Positions 1 through 6,020 of a stretch of DNA of 8,067 nt are shown here, in pieces. How positions within the stretch are numbered: the stretch's first letter is position 1; every line of letters starts with the position of its first letter. Both the position numbers and the translations under genes were made by a program. The stretch comes from an uncultured Eubacteriales bacterium (lineage in GTDB: Bacteria; Bacillota; Clostridia; Oscillospirales; Acutalibacteraceae), in NCBI GenBank assembly GCA_900321515.1, contig ONWI01000230.1, forward strand, positions 1 through 8,067, written 5' to 3'. The notes beneath the pieces were generated by a model, which was given only the letters and a program-made list of their open reading frames with translations, was not told the DNA's origin and made no database searches.

Positions 1-1256
1 CGGTCATCGCGTCGGTCATCTCGTCGGTCGTCGCGGTATCCGTCGTAAGTATCCCTCTGCGGATACGGAGGATACTGGGGTGGATATGAAGGATAAGCTG
101 GATACTGTGCGTACATAGGCATTGGCATGGGCATAGGCATTGGGTACGGAATGGGAATTGTCTGTACTGGCAGGGACCCCGACTGGTTCTGATTCTGATT
201 AGGATAAACTACCGGATACTGCATCATCTGATTCATGGGAGCAATAGGATATGACGGATACACTCCTCCGTAAGGTATATAATCCTGATTTAACTTATCC
301 TGATCGTTGTTCATGTAATAGTCATCCTCGTTTAGGTTATCATCCATGTCGTAGTCATCATACTGAGCTTCATAACGTGTGTGTTCGACCGCCCTTTCCG
401 GGAGCGGAGGAAGAGGAGGGGAAGAAGGTGAAGGATGTGAAGAAGGAGCGTTTATGTATTCCGGCTCCGGCTGAGGCTGAGGCTGAGGCTGGGGCGGAAG
501 CTGAGGCTCCGGCTGCGGCTCAGGCTCCTGCACCGGCATAGGAAGCGGATTTGACGGCTTGGCAAATACGGAATCCGGACGCAGCTCCGGAAGATAAGAA
601 TCCACCTCTTCTGATTGATCAGGCTTTTTGGGCACCACCTTTACAGGCGCAGGCTTAGGCGGCTCGGGTTCTTTAGGAAGTTCAACAGGTTCGGGTCTGA
701 CCTCTTCTTCAGGCTTGGGTTTTCTCCTTGCAAAAGTAAATTTTGATTCGGGCGGTTTGGAATGCTCATCGAAAAATCTGTCATAATCCTGCGCCCCGTC
801 ACCTTGGGTGCCGTCGTATGAAAGACCTGTAATCAAATCCTTGGCGGCAGTGTCATCGGAATATATCGACTTATCCGGATATACATCATCATCGCTTTCG
901 TTGTCGTCCACCGGGTCAAAGAGATATGAAAACTCCGATTCAGAGTTCCTTATGGGGGTGTTTTCTCTCTCTCGGCTGCTGCGGTCGCGCGGCGCAGAGA
1001 TCATGGTGGAACGGGTCGGATCGAAAATATGCTCATCAGTGAGCGATTCATCGCTGTCATCCAGACGTTCGCGCCTGCCGAACAGACCTTTTTTGTGCTT
1101 TGGCAAATCCGCTTTTCTTTCGGCGTTTTTCTTTTTTGCCTCGCGCAGCTCTTTTCGGGTCAGCTTCTTCGGCTGCTCACTGACGCCCATATTGTCCGGA
1201 TCCGCTATATCTGTTTCAAAATCGTCGTTGTAGTCAAAATCATCTTCAAATCCCAT
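1..1256 (-). CDS. Unknown low-complexity, probably disordered protein (C-terminus beyond the window edge)
   Basis: I do not recognise this protein. The minus-strand frame is open without a stop from the ATG at 1256 to the left edge, giving 418 complete codons, and GGAGG at 1263-1267 sits 6 bases before the ATG. There is no signal peptide and no membrane segment in the visible part, so a cytoplasmic location is inferred. In order: an acidic N-terminus (residues 1-22); a Lys/Arg cluster (about 30-64, containing LTRKELREAKKK); an acidic Ser/Asp-rich region (about 65-160); an EP/KP-rich stretch (177-212); a PQ/PE-rich stretch (243-266); a Pro/Ser patch and an Asp/Asn/Tyr patch (about 270-330); a Pro/Met/Gln/Asn/Tyr-rich region with a (Pro-Met)5 repeat at 372-381; Tyr-Pro repeats (385-399); and an Arg/Asp repeat (408-418) still running at the edge. 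It is the third gene of the rlmB operon, 57 bp after the 610-residue protein. It could be a scaffold or condensate-forming protein, or carry a folded or membrane domain off-window; nothing seen decides between these. Confidence 0.85.
   Translation of the reverse strand, partial: MGFEDDFDYNDDFETDIADPDNMGVSEQPKKLTRKELREAKKKNAERKADLPKHKKGLFGRRERLDDSDESLTDEHIFDPTRSTMISAPRDRSSRERENTPIRNSESEFSYLFDPVDDNESDDDVYPDKSIYSDDTAAKDLITGLSYDGTQGDGAQDYDRFFDEHSKPPESKFTFARRKPKPEEEVRPEPVELPKEPEPPKPAPVKVVPKKPDQSEEVDSYLPELRPDSVFAKPSNPLPMPVQEPEPQPEPQLPPQPQPQPQPEPEYINAPSSHPSPSSPPLPPLPERAVEHTRYEAQYDDYDMDDNLNEDDYYMNNDQDKLNQDYIPYGGVYPSYPIAPMNQMMQYPVVYPNQNQNQSGSLPVQTIPIPYPMPMPMPMPMYAQYPAYPSYPPQYPPYPQRDTYDGYRDDRRDDRRDD
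3..38 (-). repeat. 12-bp tandem repeat encoding RRDD units
   Basis: Three 12-bp units (3-14, 15-26, 27-38). Units 1 and 2 differ at one base, and unit 3 is diverged. They encode YRDD-RRDD-RRDD, residues 407-418 of the low-complexity protein, and the array is cut by the window edge, so its true length is unknown. Confidence 0.75.
114..143 (-). repeat. Five hexamers encoding a (Pro-Met)5 repeat
   Basis: Five tandem 6-bp units, CAT plus a variable base plus GG on the plus strand, encode Pro-Met five times (residues 372-381). The proline codons read CCA, CCT, CCC, CCA, CCT, so the peptide repeat is exact while the DNA repeat has drifted at the wobble base. Confidence 0.85.
462..530 (-). repeat. 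Hexamer-based repeat encoding PQ/PE dipeptides
   Basis: Plus-strand GGCTGA-type hexamers, three perfect in tandem at 469-486 and imperfect copies around them, encode alternating Pro-Gln and Pro-Glu dipeptides (residues 243-266). Such proline-alternating stretches form extended, stiff linkers. Confidence 0.75.
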
Positions 1257-1262
1257 ATTTAT

Positions 1263-1267
1263 CCTCC
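1263..1267 (-). promoter_or_regulatory. Ribosome binding site of the low-complexity protein gene
   Basis: GGAGG on the minus strand lies 6 bases upstream of the ATG at 1256. It fixes the start of a gene that is otherwise hard to delimit because the protein has no recognisable domain. Confidence 0.8.
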
Positions 1268-1313
1268 GTTTTGGGTAATGGAAAGCCTATGTAAATTACA
1301 TGAGCCGCCAAAT

Positions 1314-3146
1314 TTATCTGCGGCGCTGCGGCTTTCGGCCTGCTCCGCTGTCATCTACCTTCTCCGGCTGCTTTGGTGTATAAAAGCCGAGAGGGCCGAA
1401 TTGCGGCTTGGGCGGAACATTCTGCGGCTGACGTGAGGGCGCGCGTCTTCGCGCGCTGTTCCGCGTCTGCTGCGGAGCATACGTGGACGGCTGCACACCG
1501 CCCTGCGCCCGGGCGCCGCGCATCATCTGCTCCTGAAGTCTGCGGTATTCCTTCATCTGGCGCTCATAGGCGAGACGCTGCTGCTCATATATAACGCGGC
1601 GTTCCTCCTCGCGGCGTCTGGCTTTTTCCTGCTCTGCTTCACGCTTTGCCCTCTGCTCACTGCGAACTATCTCTCTGCCATCGGCAAAGCCGCGCTCTGC
1701 TGCCTGCCTGAGCTGTTCCTGCATATCGCGGCGCTGACGATGATGCTCGGTGTATTCACCGCGCGGATATCTCCGTTCACTGCCATATGGCTTTTCCCGC
1801 TGAATATAGGCTCCCGGAAGACCGGTGCGATGACTCCCGCGATATCGCGACTGCTCGGCAGTATCAGCCAGATCAGCCAGTTTTCTCTGCTCGTCCACAC
1901 ATTGCTGGACGTTATCGTCACTTGAATTAACGCGGCTGTAACCCATATTCCACTCGTACATGAGGGCAGGATCGGTCAGTCCTTCGGGGTCTGTCACATG
2001 TCCTGGACCGCGCAGGTCGTGGTTTATGATGTCTCTCAGGCGCTTGTTGCTTATCTGCACATAAGGATTGTTGAACTGTCCGGACATGATGCTGTCGCTC
2101 AACACGTTCTTCCCGGCACTGATTCTGCGCCGGGATCTTTCCATGCGACGGTACCTGTCGGACGGATCAAACTCAGCGTCGTCCACATAATATTCCCTGC
2201 CGCCGACGCTTGAATTGAACCGGCTTTTCTTTTCCTGCTCATCATCATATATTGTATCAACCGTATGTCTCAGCATGTCGTTTCTGGAGGGATCATTCTG
2301 GTCGATCTTGCTCCATCTGCGACTGAAACGGCCAAAATGCGGCTGTTCTTTTGAATCCGGCACGAGACCGTCCTGCTCGGGAATATCTCCGCGCCAGCTG
2401 CCGCGTTCTGTCACGCCTTCTATGTCATACTGATCATCCGGAGTGTAAAAATCCTGATCCGAACCGTCCGATCTGCGAACATCGTATATTCCCAGACGTG
2501 CGTATTTCTTTTTTTCGCTGCTGTCGATACCGGATTTTGCGTCCTCTATCTCCCGTCTTCTGCGAATGTCTTCCATAATTGCTTCGGGAGACTCCTTGTT
2601 CTCCTCGGGCAGCATTTTTTCGATCTCCGCACGGCGTTTGTCCACAGGGGTATCAAGACGGCTGTACGAACGGAGCTTTACCTCCCTCATTTTGAAACGT
2701 GAGCTGTCGCTCTCTCCATAGAGATAGGAAAGATCATCGGGAAGCTCTTCCTTGATGTCGGCAAGAGCGTTGTATTTGAGCCTGTCTATAGTCAGATTGG
2801 AGAGCGTACTGCCTATTGTGCCGACAGGACGGTAATTGCCTGTGTATGCGTTTTCGTCCAGACGTGACGTAAGCTGATCGGCATTTACAATATCCTTCTG
2901 CAAATCAAAGGCAAAACGATTCTCCTTGGGTTCGTCAGAACCTTTACCGTTCTGATCCAGCTTAAGACCACGATCGCCGGCAAACATCGACGGATCAAGT
3001 TCAAAATCCGTCTTGTTGCCTCGCCATGTGCCGTTGTTCCACCGTTCATGAGCTTCGTCCATCGTGACAAAGGTAGAAAAACGCGCCTCTTCAGATTCAC
3101 CATCCACATACGGATTGAAGAAAGGCTCTCTGAAATTTTCAGCCAT
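1314..3146 (-). CDS. Unknown 610-residue hydrophilic protein with C-terminal coiled coil
   Basis: I do not recognise a family. The ORF is 610 residues, very rich in Arg, Asp, Glu, Ser and Gln, with one cysteine (C416), no signal peptide and no membrane segment. Residues 1-450 look mostly disordered or loosely folded, with scattered aromatic-containing patches (for example FFNPYV at 9-14, NNGTWRG at 37-43 and GSWRG at 249-253). Short charged helices are likely at about 168-205 and 365-376. Residues about 466-545 are almost uninterrupted R/E/Q/K with regular Ala, Leu, Tyr and Met, a probable coiled coil or single charged helix. The last 65 residues are a Pro/Gln/Arg-rich tail ending in KPQRRR. 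The ATG at 3146 is preceded by AAAGGGGAGAAAAGGG, a usable Shine-Dalgarno. It lies 53 bp after rlmB and 57 bp before the next disordered protein with no terminator between, so co-transcription is inferred. A scaffold, cell-pole or nucleic-acid-associated role is possible but unproven. Confidence 0.87.
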   Translation of the reverse strand: MAENFREPFFNPYVDGESEEARFSTFVTMDEAHERWNNGTWRGNKTDFELDPSMFAGDRGLKLDQNGKGSDEPKENRFAFDLQKDIVNADQLTSRLDENAYTGNYRPVGTIGSTLSNLTIDRLKYNALADIKEELPDDLSYLYGESDSSRFKMREVKLRSYSRLDTPVDKRRAEIEKMLPEENKESPEAIMEDIRRRREIEDAKSGIDSSEKKKYARLGIYDVRRSDGSDQDFYTPDDQYDIEGVTERGSWRGDIPEQDGLVPDSKEQPHFGRFSRRWSKIDQNDPSRNDMLRHTVDTIYDDEQEKKSRFNSSVGGREYYVDDAEFDPSDRYRRMERSRRRISAGKNVLSDSIMSGQFNNPYVQISNKRLRDIINHDLRGPGHVTDPEGLTDPALMYEWNMGYSRVNSSDDNVQQCVDEQRKLADLADTAEQSRYRGSHRTGLPGAYIQREKPYGSERRYPRGEYTEHHRQRRDMQEQLRQAAERGFADGREIVRSEQRAKREAEQEKARRREEERRVIYEQQRLAYERQMKEYRRLQEQMMRGARAQGGVQPSTYAPQQTRNSARRRAPSRQPQNVPPKPQFGPLGFYTPKQPEKVDDSGAGRKPQRRR

Positions 3147-3199
3147 ATTCCCTTTTCTCCCCTTTCATAAGACTATGGAGTTACAGTTGCGTTTGACGC

Positions 3200-4126
3200 T
3201 TATATCCGGTTGAATGCCTGAATGCCGCTGCGCTGGCGGGTTATTTCATATATCACAATAGCGCATGCTACTGAGGCATTGAGGGAATTGATGCTTCCCA
3301 ACATAGGAAGCGACAGCACTCCGTCGCACTTTTCACGCACCAGTCTGCTGACTCCGCTGTCCTCACCGCCGATCACCAGACCGATTGCTCCGGTAAGATC
3401 GGATCCACACCATGACTGCCCGTCCATATCGGCACAGTATATCCACAAGCCGCGTTTCTTGAGTTCTTCTATGCAGGCGGAAAGGTTGGCAACCCTGACG
3501 ACCGGCATGTATTCCAGCGCACCGGCGGAAGCTTTGCCGACTGCCCATGTAAGTCCCACCGCACGCCGCTTCGGAATGATTACACCGTGCGCGCCGGCGG
3601 CTTCTGCCGTGCGGATTATGGCTCCGAGATTATGAGGGTCCTCTATCTCGTCGCATATTATGACAAACGGCGCTTCTCCCCGGCTTTCCGCCAAAGCGAA
3701 TATGTCGTCCATCTGAGCGTATTCATGAACGGCAGTCAACGCGGCAATTCCCTGATGACTTCCCCCGCACATAGCTTCGAGTTTGGCGGGAGAGACTTCC
3801 TTTACGGTAACATTCATTTCCCGCGCCAGAGCAATTATCTGTCCGAATGATCGTCCGCTGCTGTCGGTCGAACGTGCCACAAGCAGCGACTCGATAGGTC
3901 TGCCGCTTTTAAGCGCTTCGGTAACGGCATTGCGGCCTGTAATGAGGTCGCTGTGCTTTTCGCGTCTTTCCTGTGCCTCTTGGTTTTCCGAAAGACTGAC
4001 GGATCCGCTTGTTTGCCCGTCGTTACGCCTGAAGTCGGAATCGTTTCGACGGCGATTCTGTCTGTCCTGTTTATTATCATCCTGATACCGGCGGTCGTTT
4101 CTCCCGCGTCCCTTATAGTCGCTCAA
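3200..4126 (-). CDS. rlmB: 23S rRNA (guanosine-2'-O-)-methyltransferase, RlmB/TrmH (SpoU) family
   Basis: SpoU-family methyltransferase expected to 2'-O-methylate a guanosine of 23S rRNA (G2251 in E. coli numbering for RlmB) with S-adenosylmethionine, in the cytoplasm. Residues 60-137 match the small substrate-binding domain (LITGRNAVTEAL; HQGIAAL). The knotted SPOUT domain follows with all three motifs: motif 1 around 159-180 (DEIEDPHNLGAIIRTAEAAG), motif 2 around 250-258 (LVIGGEDSG), and motif 3 around 277-290 (GSINSLNASVACAI). The 308-residue length exceeds the roughly 245 of E. coli RlmB because of a 58-residue N-terminal tail rich in Arg, Asp, Asn and Gln, probably disordered; extended basic tails occur in clostridial homologues. 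The start is TTG: it is the only start codon between the in-frame upstream stop and the conserved domain, and GGAG lies 10 bases upstream. First gene of the leftward operon. A paralogous TrmH-family enzyme with another rRNA target cannot be excluded. Confidence 0.93.
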   Translation of the reverse strand: MSDYKGRGRNDRRYQDDNKQDRQNRRRNDSDFRRNDGQTSGSVSLSENQEAQERREKHSDLITGRNAVTEALKSGRPIESLLVARSTDSSGRSFGQIIALAREMNVTVKEVSPAKLEAMCGGSHQGIAALTAVHEYAQMDDIFALAESRGEAPFVIICDEIEDPHNLGAIIRTAEAAGAHGVIIPKRRAVGLTWAVGKASAGALEYMPVVRVANLSACIEELKKRGLWIYCADMDGQSWCGSDLTGAIGLVIGGEDSGVSRLVREKCDGVLSLPMLGSINSLNASVACAIVIYEITRQRSGIQAFNRI

Positions 4127-4136
4127 ATTATAGGCA

Positions 4137-4140
4137 CTCC
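4137..4140 (-). promoter_or_regulatory. Ribosome binding site supporting the TTG start of rlmB
   Basis: GGAG on the minus strand lies 10 bases before the TTG at 4126. Together with an in-frame TAA a few codons further upstream and the absence of ATG or GTG in between, it decides the start and shows the Arg/Asp-rich tail is translated. Confidence 0.65.
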
Positions 4141-4164
4141 TGTCATTTTACTTCTGTAAACTAT

Positions 4165-4173
4165 ATAATACCA
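4165..4173 (-). promoter_or_regulatory. Extended -10 promoter candidate for the rlmB operon
   Basis: On the minus strand the sequence TGGTATTAT is an extended -10 element (TG, one base, then TATTAT, five of six matches to TATAAT). No good -35 is present at 17-18 bases upstream, which is tolerated by extended -10 promoters. A start about 7 bases downstream would give a leader of about 30 bases ending at the TTG start of rlmB, including its GGAG. Confidence 0.5.
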
Positions 4174-4302
4174 CAAATACATCGTCAGAAAATATATTTT
4201 TTATGAATTGTGGGTGAATTCAATCAGAAATTTTAATATTTTTCAAAAACATCCTGTATCTGTCGTTGTCATAAAGAAATCATTAAGATTTATCCCTTCA
4301 TA

Positions 4303-4331
4303 TTGACTTGAACATGTCAGGCTGTCATAAT
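4303..4331 (+). promoter_or_regulatory. Sigma-A-type promoter of the ABC-F gene
   Basis: TTGACT at 4303-4308 (five of six to the -35 consensus) and CATAAT at 4326-4331 (five of six to the -10 consensus) are separated by exactly 17 bases. Transcription would begin near 4338, leaving only about 20 bases before the GTG start at 4360. The site looks like a strong housekeeping promoter, and so short a leader leaves no room for the attenuator or leader peptide that regulates several antibiotic-resistance ABC-F genes. Confidence 0.75.
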
Positions 4332-4359
4332 TGGATTATAAGAGCCAAAAAAGGGGATA

Positions 4360-5874
4360 GTGCCTACGCTTCAGATAAAGCATCTTACTATAGATCACCG
4401 CCGCGACCTTCGCTGTCTGATAAACGATCTCTCATTCACTCTCCGGGAGGGAGACAGAGCCGCAATAATCGGCGAGGAGGGCAATGGAAAATCCACTCTG
4501 CTTAAGCTGATATATGATCCGTCGCTGATTGAAAACTACTGTGAACATTCCGGCGAGATAATACGCCACGGTAGGACAGGCTATCTTGAACAGGAGCTCC
4601 CTCCGGAAAAATCAGGAATGACCGTTTATGAGTTCTTCTGCACAATTCCCGGATTTTTTGACAGAAGTCCGGGGGAACTTACACGCACCGCCAAGAAAAT
4701 GGGGCTTTCGCCAGATATTTATTATTCCGATCAGACGCTCGGCACACTCTCCGGAGGTGAAAACGTCAAAATCCGGCTGCTTTCGCTTGTCATATCGCAG
4801 CCGGACATTCTGCTGCTCGACGAGCCGTCAAACGATCTTGACATTCCGGCGCTGGAATGGCTGGAACTCTTCATAAGAAATTCCGATATTCCTTTGCTAT
4901 ACATCTCGCACGATGAAACACTTCTGGAGAACACCGCCAACGTGATAATTCATCTCGAGCAGGTGCATCGGAAGACAATTCCGGTCTGCACCGTTGCCCG
5001 TTGCGGCTACCGCGAATATGTATGCCGACGCGACGCGGCACACGCACATCAGACACAGATGGCGCGCAAGGAACAGGCGGAGTATGACAAACAACAGGAG
5101 AAATTCCGGCGGATACAGGCACGCGTAGAACATGAGCAGAATGTAATAAGCCGTGCCGATCCGCACGGAGGAAGACTGCTCAAAAAGAAGATGGCGTCCG
5201 TCAAGTCGATGGAACGTCGTTTCGAGCGGGAACACAGCGAAATGACGCAGCTTCCGGAAACAGAGGATGAGATATTCGTCCGATTCTCGCAAGAAATAAC
5301 ATCAAGCAGCGGAAAGACAATTCTCGACCTGCACTTGGACAGTCTCGTAAACGAGAGAACGCAGCTGGCTCATGACATTAATCTGCACATTAACGGAGGC
5401 GAAAAGGTCTGCATTGTCGGGCACAACGGGGCAGGCAAGACAACCCTGCTTCGGATTATCGCAGAGCAGCTTCTCAACCGCGCGGATATAAAGACCGGCT
5501 ATATGCCGCAGAATTACGCCGAACGAATGGATATGTCACTGACTCCGGTTGAATTTCTGTCGCGTACAGGCGACAGGGACGAGCTTACAGCCATTCGCAC
5601 ACATCTTGGCAGTATGCGCTACACCGCCGCAGAAACCGAGCATTCCATATCGGCGTTGTCAGGAGGGCAGAAGGCAAAGCTGTATTTCATCGCAATGAAT
5701 CTCGACCGCTGCGACGTGCTTCTGCTCGACGAGCCGACGCGCAATTTCTCCCCGCTGTCCGGGCCGGTTATCCGCCGCGCATTGAAGGACTACGGCGGAA
5801 CGATAATCAGCGTATCGCACGACCGCAAATACATAGGCGAGGTGTGCGACAGAATCTATCGCCTTGATGAATAA
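4360..5874 (+). CDS. ABC-F family ATPase (ribosome-associated, two ATP-binding domains)
   Basis: Soluble ABC-F protein of 504 residues with no membrane segments. Members bind the ribosome near the E site and act as translation factors, some protecting against 50S-targeting antibiotics. Domain 1: Walker A EEGNGKST (39-46), signature LSGGE (130-134), Walker B and D-loop LLLDEPSNDLD (151-161), H-switch SHD (183-185). A Lys/Arg-rich helical linker (about 225-300) matches the ABC-F interdomain arm (RVEHEQN, GGRLLKKKMASVKSM). Domain 2: Walker A GHNGAGKTT (354-362), signature LSGGQ (433-437), Walker B LLLDEPT (454-460) followed by RNFSPLS rather than NHLD, H-switch SHD (486-488). Both catalytic glutamates are present. 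The protein ends right after domain 2 with no C-terminal extension. GTG at 4360 is the only start after the in-frame TAA at 4339; AAGG at 4351-4354 is its ribosome binding site. It has its own promoter and terminator, so it is monocistronic. Housekeeping factor versus resistance protein cannot be told from sequence alone. Confidence 0.95.
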   Translation: MPTLQIKHLTIDHRRDLRCLINDLSFTLREGDRAAIIGEEGNGKSTLLKLIYDPSLIENYCEHSGEIIRHGRTGYLEQELPPEKSGMTVYEFFCTIPGFFDRSPGELTRTAKKMGLSPDIYYSDQTLGTLSGGENVKIRLLSLVISQPDILLLDEPSNDLDIPALEWLELFIRNSDIPLLYISHDETLLENTANVIIHLEQVHRKTIPVCTVARCGYREYVCRRDAAHAHQTQMARKEQAEYDKQQEKFRRIQARVEHEQNVISRADPHGGRLLKKKMASVKSMERRFEREHSEMTQLPETEDEIFVRFSQEITSSSGKTILDLHLDSLVNERTQLAHDINLHINGGEKVCIVGHNGAGKTTLLRIIAEQLLNRADIKTGYMPQNYAERMDMSLTPVEFLSRTGDRDELTAIRTHLGSMRYTAAETEHSISALSGGQKAKLYFIAMNLDRCDVLLLDEPTRNFSPLSGPVIRRALKDYGGTIISVSHDRKYIGEVCDRIYRLDE

Positions 5875-5940
5875 TGCCTGATACTTATTTCGACAATTCA
5901 GTATTTGATATACCTCCCATATGAATAAACAAACAGACTG

Positions 5941-5989
5941 AAGCCCGGACCAATTCTTAGAGCAAAAAGAATCGGTCCGGGCTTTATTT
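5941..5989 (+). terminator. Rho-independent terminator after the ABC-F gene
   Basis: A long hairpin: AAGCCCGGACC (5941-5951) pairs perfectly with GGTCCGGGCTT (5974-5984), then one A/C mismatch, then ATTCTT (5953-5958) pairs with AAGAAT (5967-5972) around an 8-base loop. TTTATTT follows on the plus strand, 67 bases after the ABC-F stop. The T-rich tail is on the plus side; on the minus strand the stem is followed by CAGTCTGTTTG, a poor tract. The hairpin may still help end feoB transcripts, whose stop is 37 bases away. Confidence 0.88.
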
Positions 5990-6020
5990 CTGATTATGAA
6001 TTATGTGAAATGGCGAATAC

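Larger units (their letters stand above)
4127..4359. other. Divergent intergenic region
   Basis: This 233-bp AT-rich stretch separates the leftward rlmB operon from the rightward ABC-F gene. It holds the two promoter candidates listed separately and the ribosome binding sites of both genes. I saw no tRNA, riboswitch fold, terminator hairpin or credible additional gene in it. The central part (about 4175-4300) shows no clear element. Confidence 0.8.

Noticed and set aside
462..530. CRISPR-like or regulatory tandem repeat
   Set aside because: The repeats are hexamers in frame with a coding sequence and have no spacers, so they are protein low complexity.
251..541. Plus-strand ORF of 96 residues rich in Ala/Glu/Pro
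   Set aside because: Antisense to the low-complexity gene; its A/E/P repeat is the mirror of the PQ/PE-encoding hexamers, and it has no ribosome binding site.
808..1436. Plus-strand ORFs of 141 and 135 residues
   Set aside because: Antisense to the two unknown minus-strand genes, with Ser/Arg-rich or random composition and no ribosome binding site.
3189..3199. Small hairpin GCGT-TTG-ACGC after rlmB as a terminator
   Set aside because: Only 4 bp of stem and no T run on the minus strand, so it should not stop transcription into the next gene.
3222..4159. Several plus-strand ORFs of 68-137 residues
   Set aside because: Antisense shadows of rlmB, which has all conserved SpoU motifs on the minus strand.
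4308..4505. 65-residue plus-strand ORF as a leader peptide for the ABC-F gene
   Set aside because: Its TTG start overlaps the -35 element, so it would lie upstream of the predicted transcription start, and it mostly overlaps the ABC-F gene out of frame.
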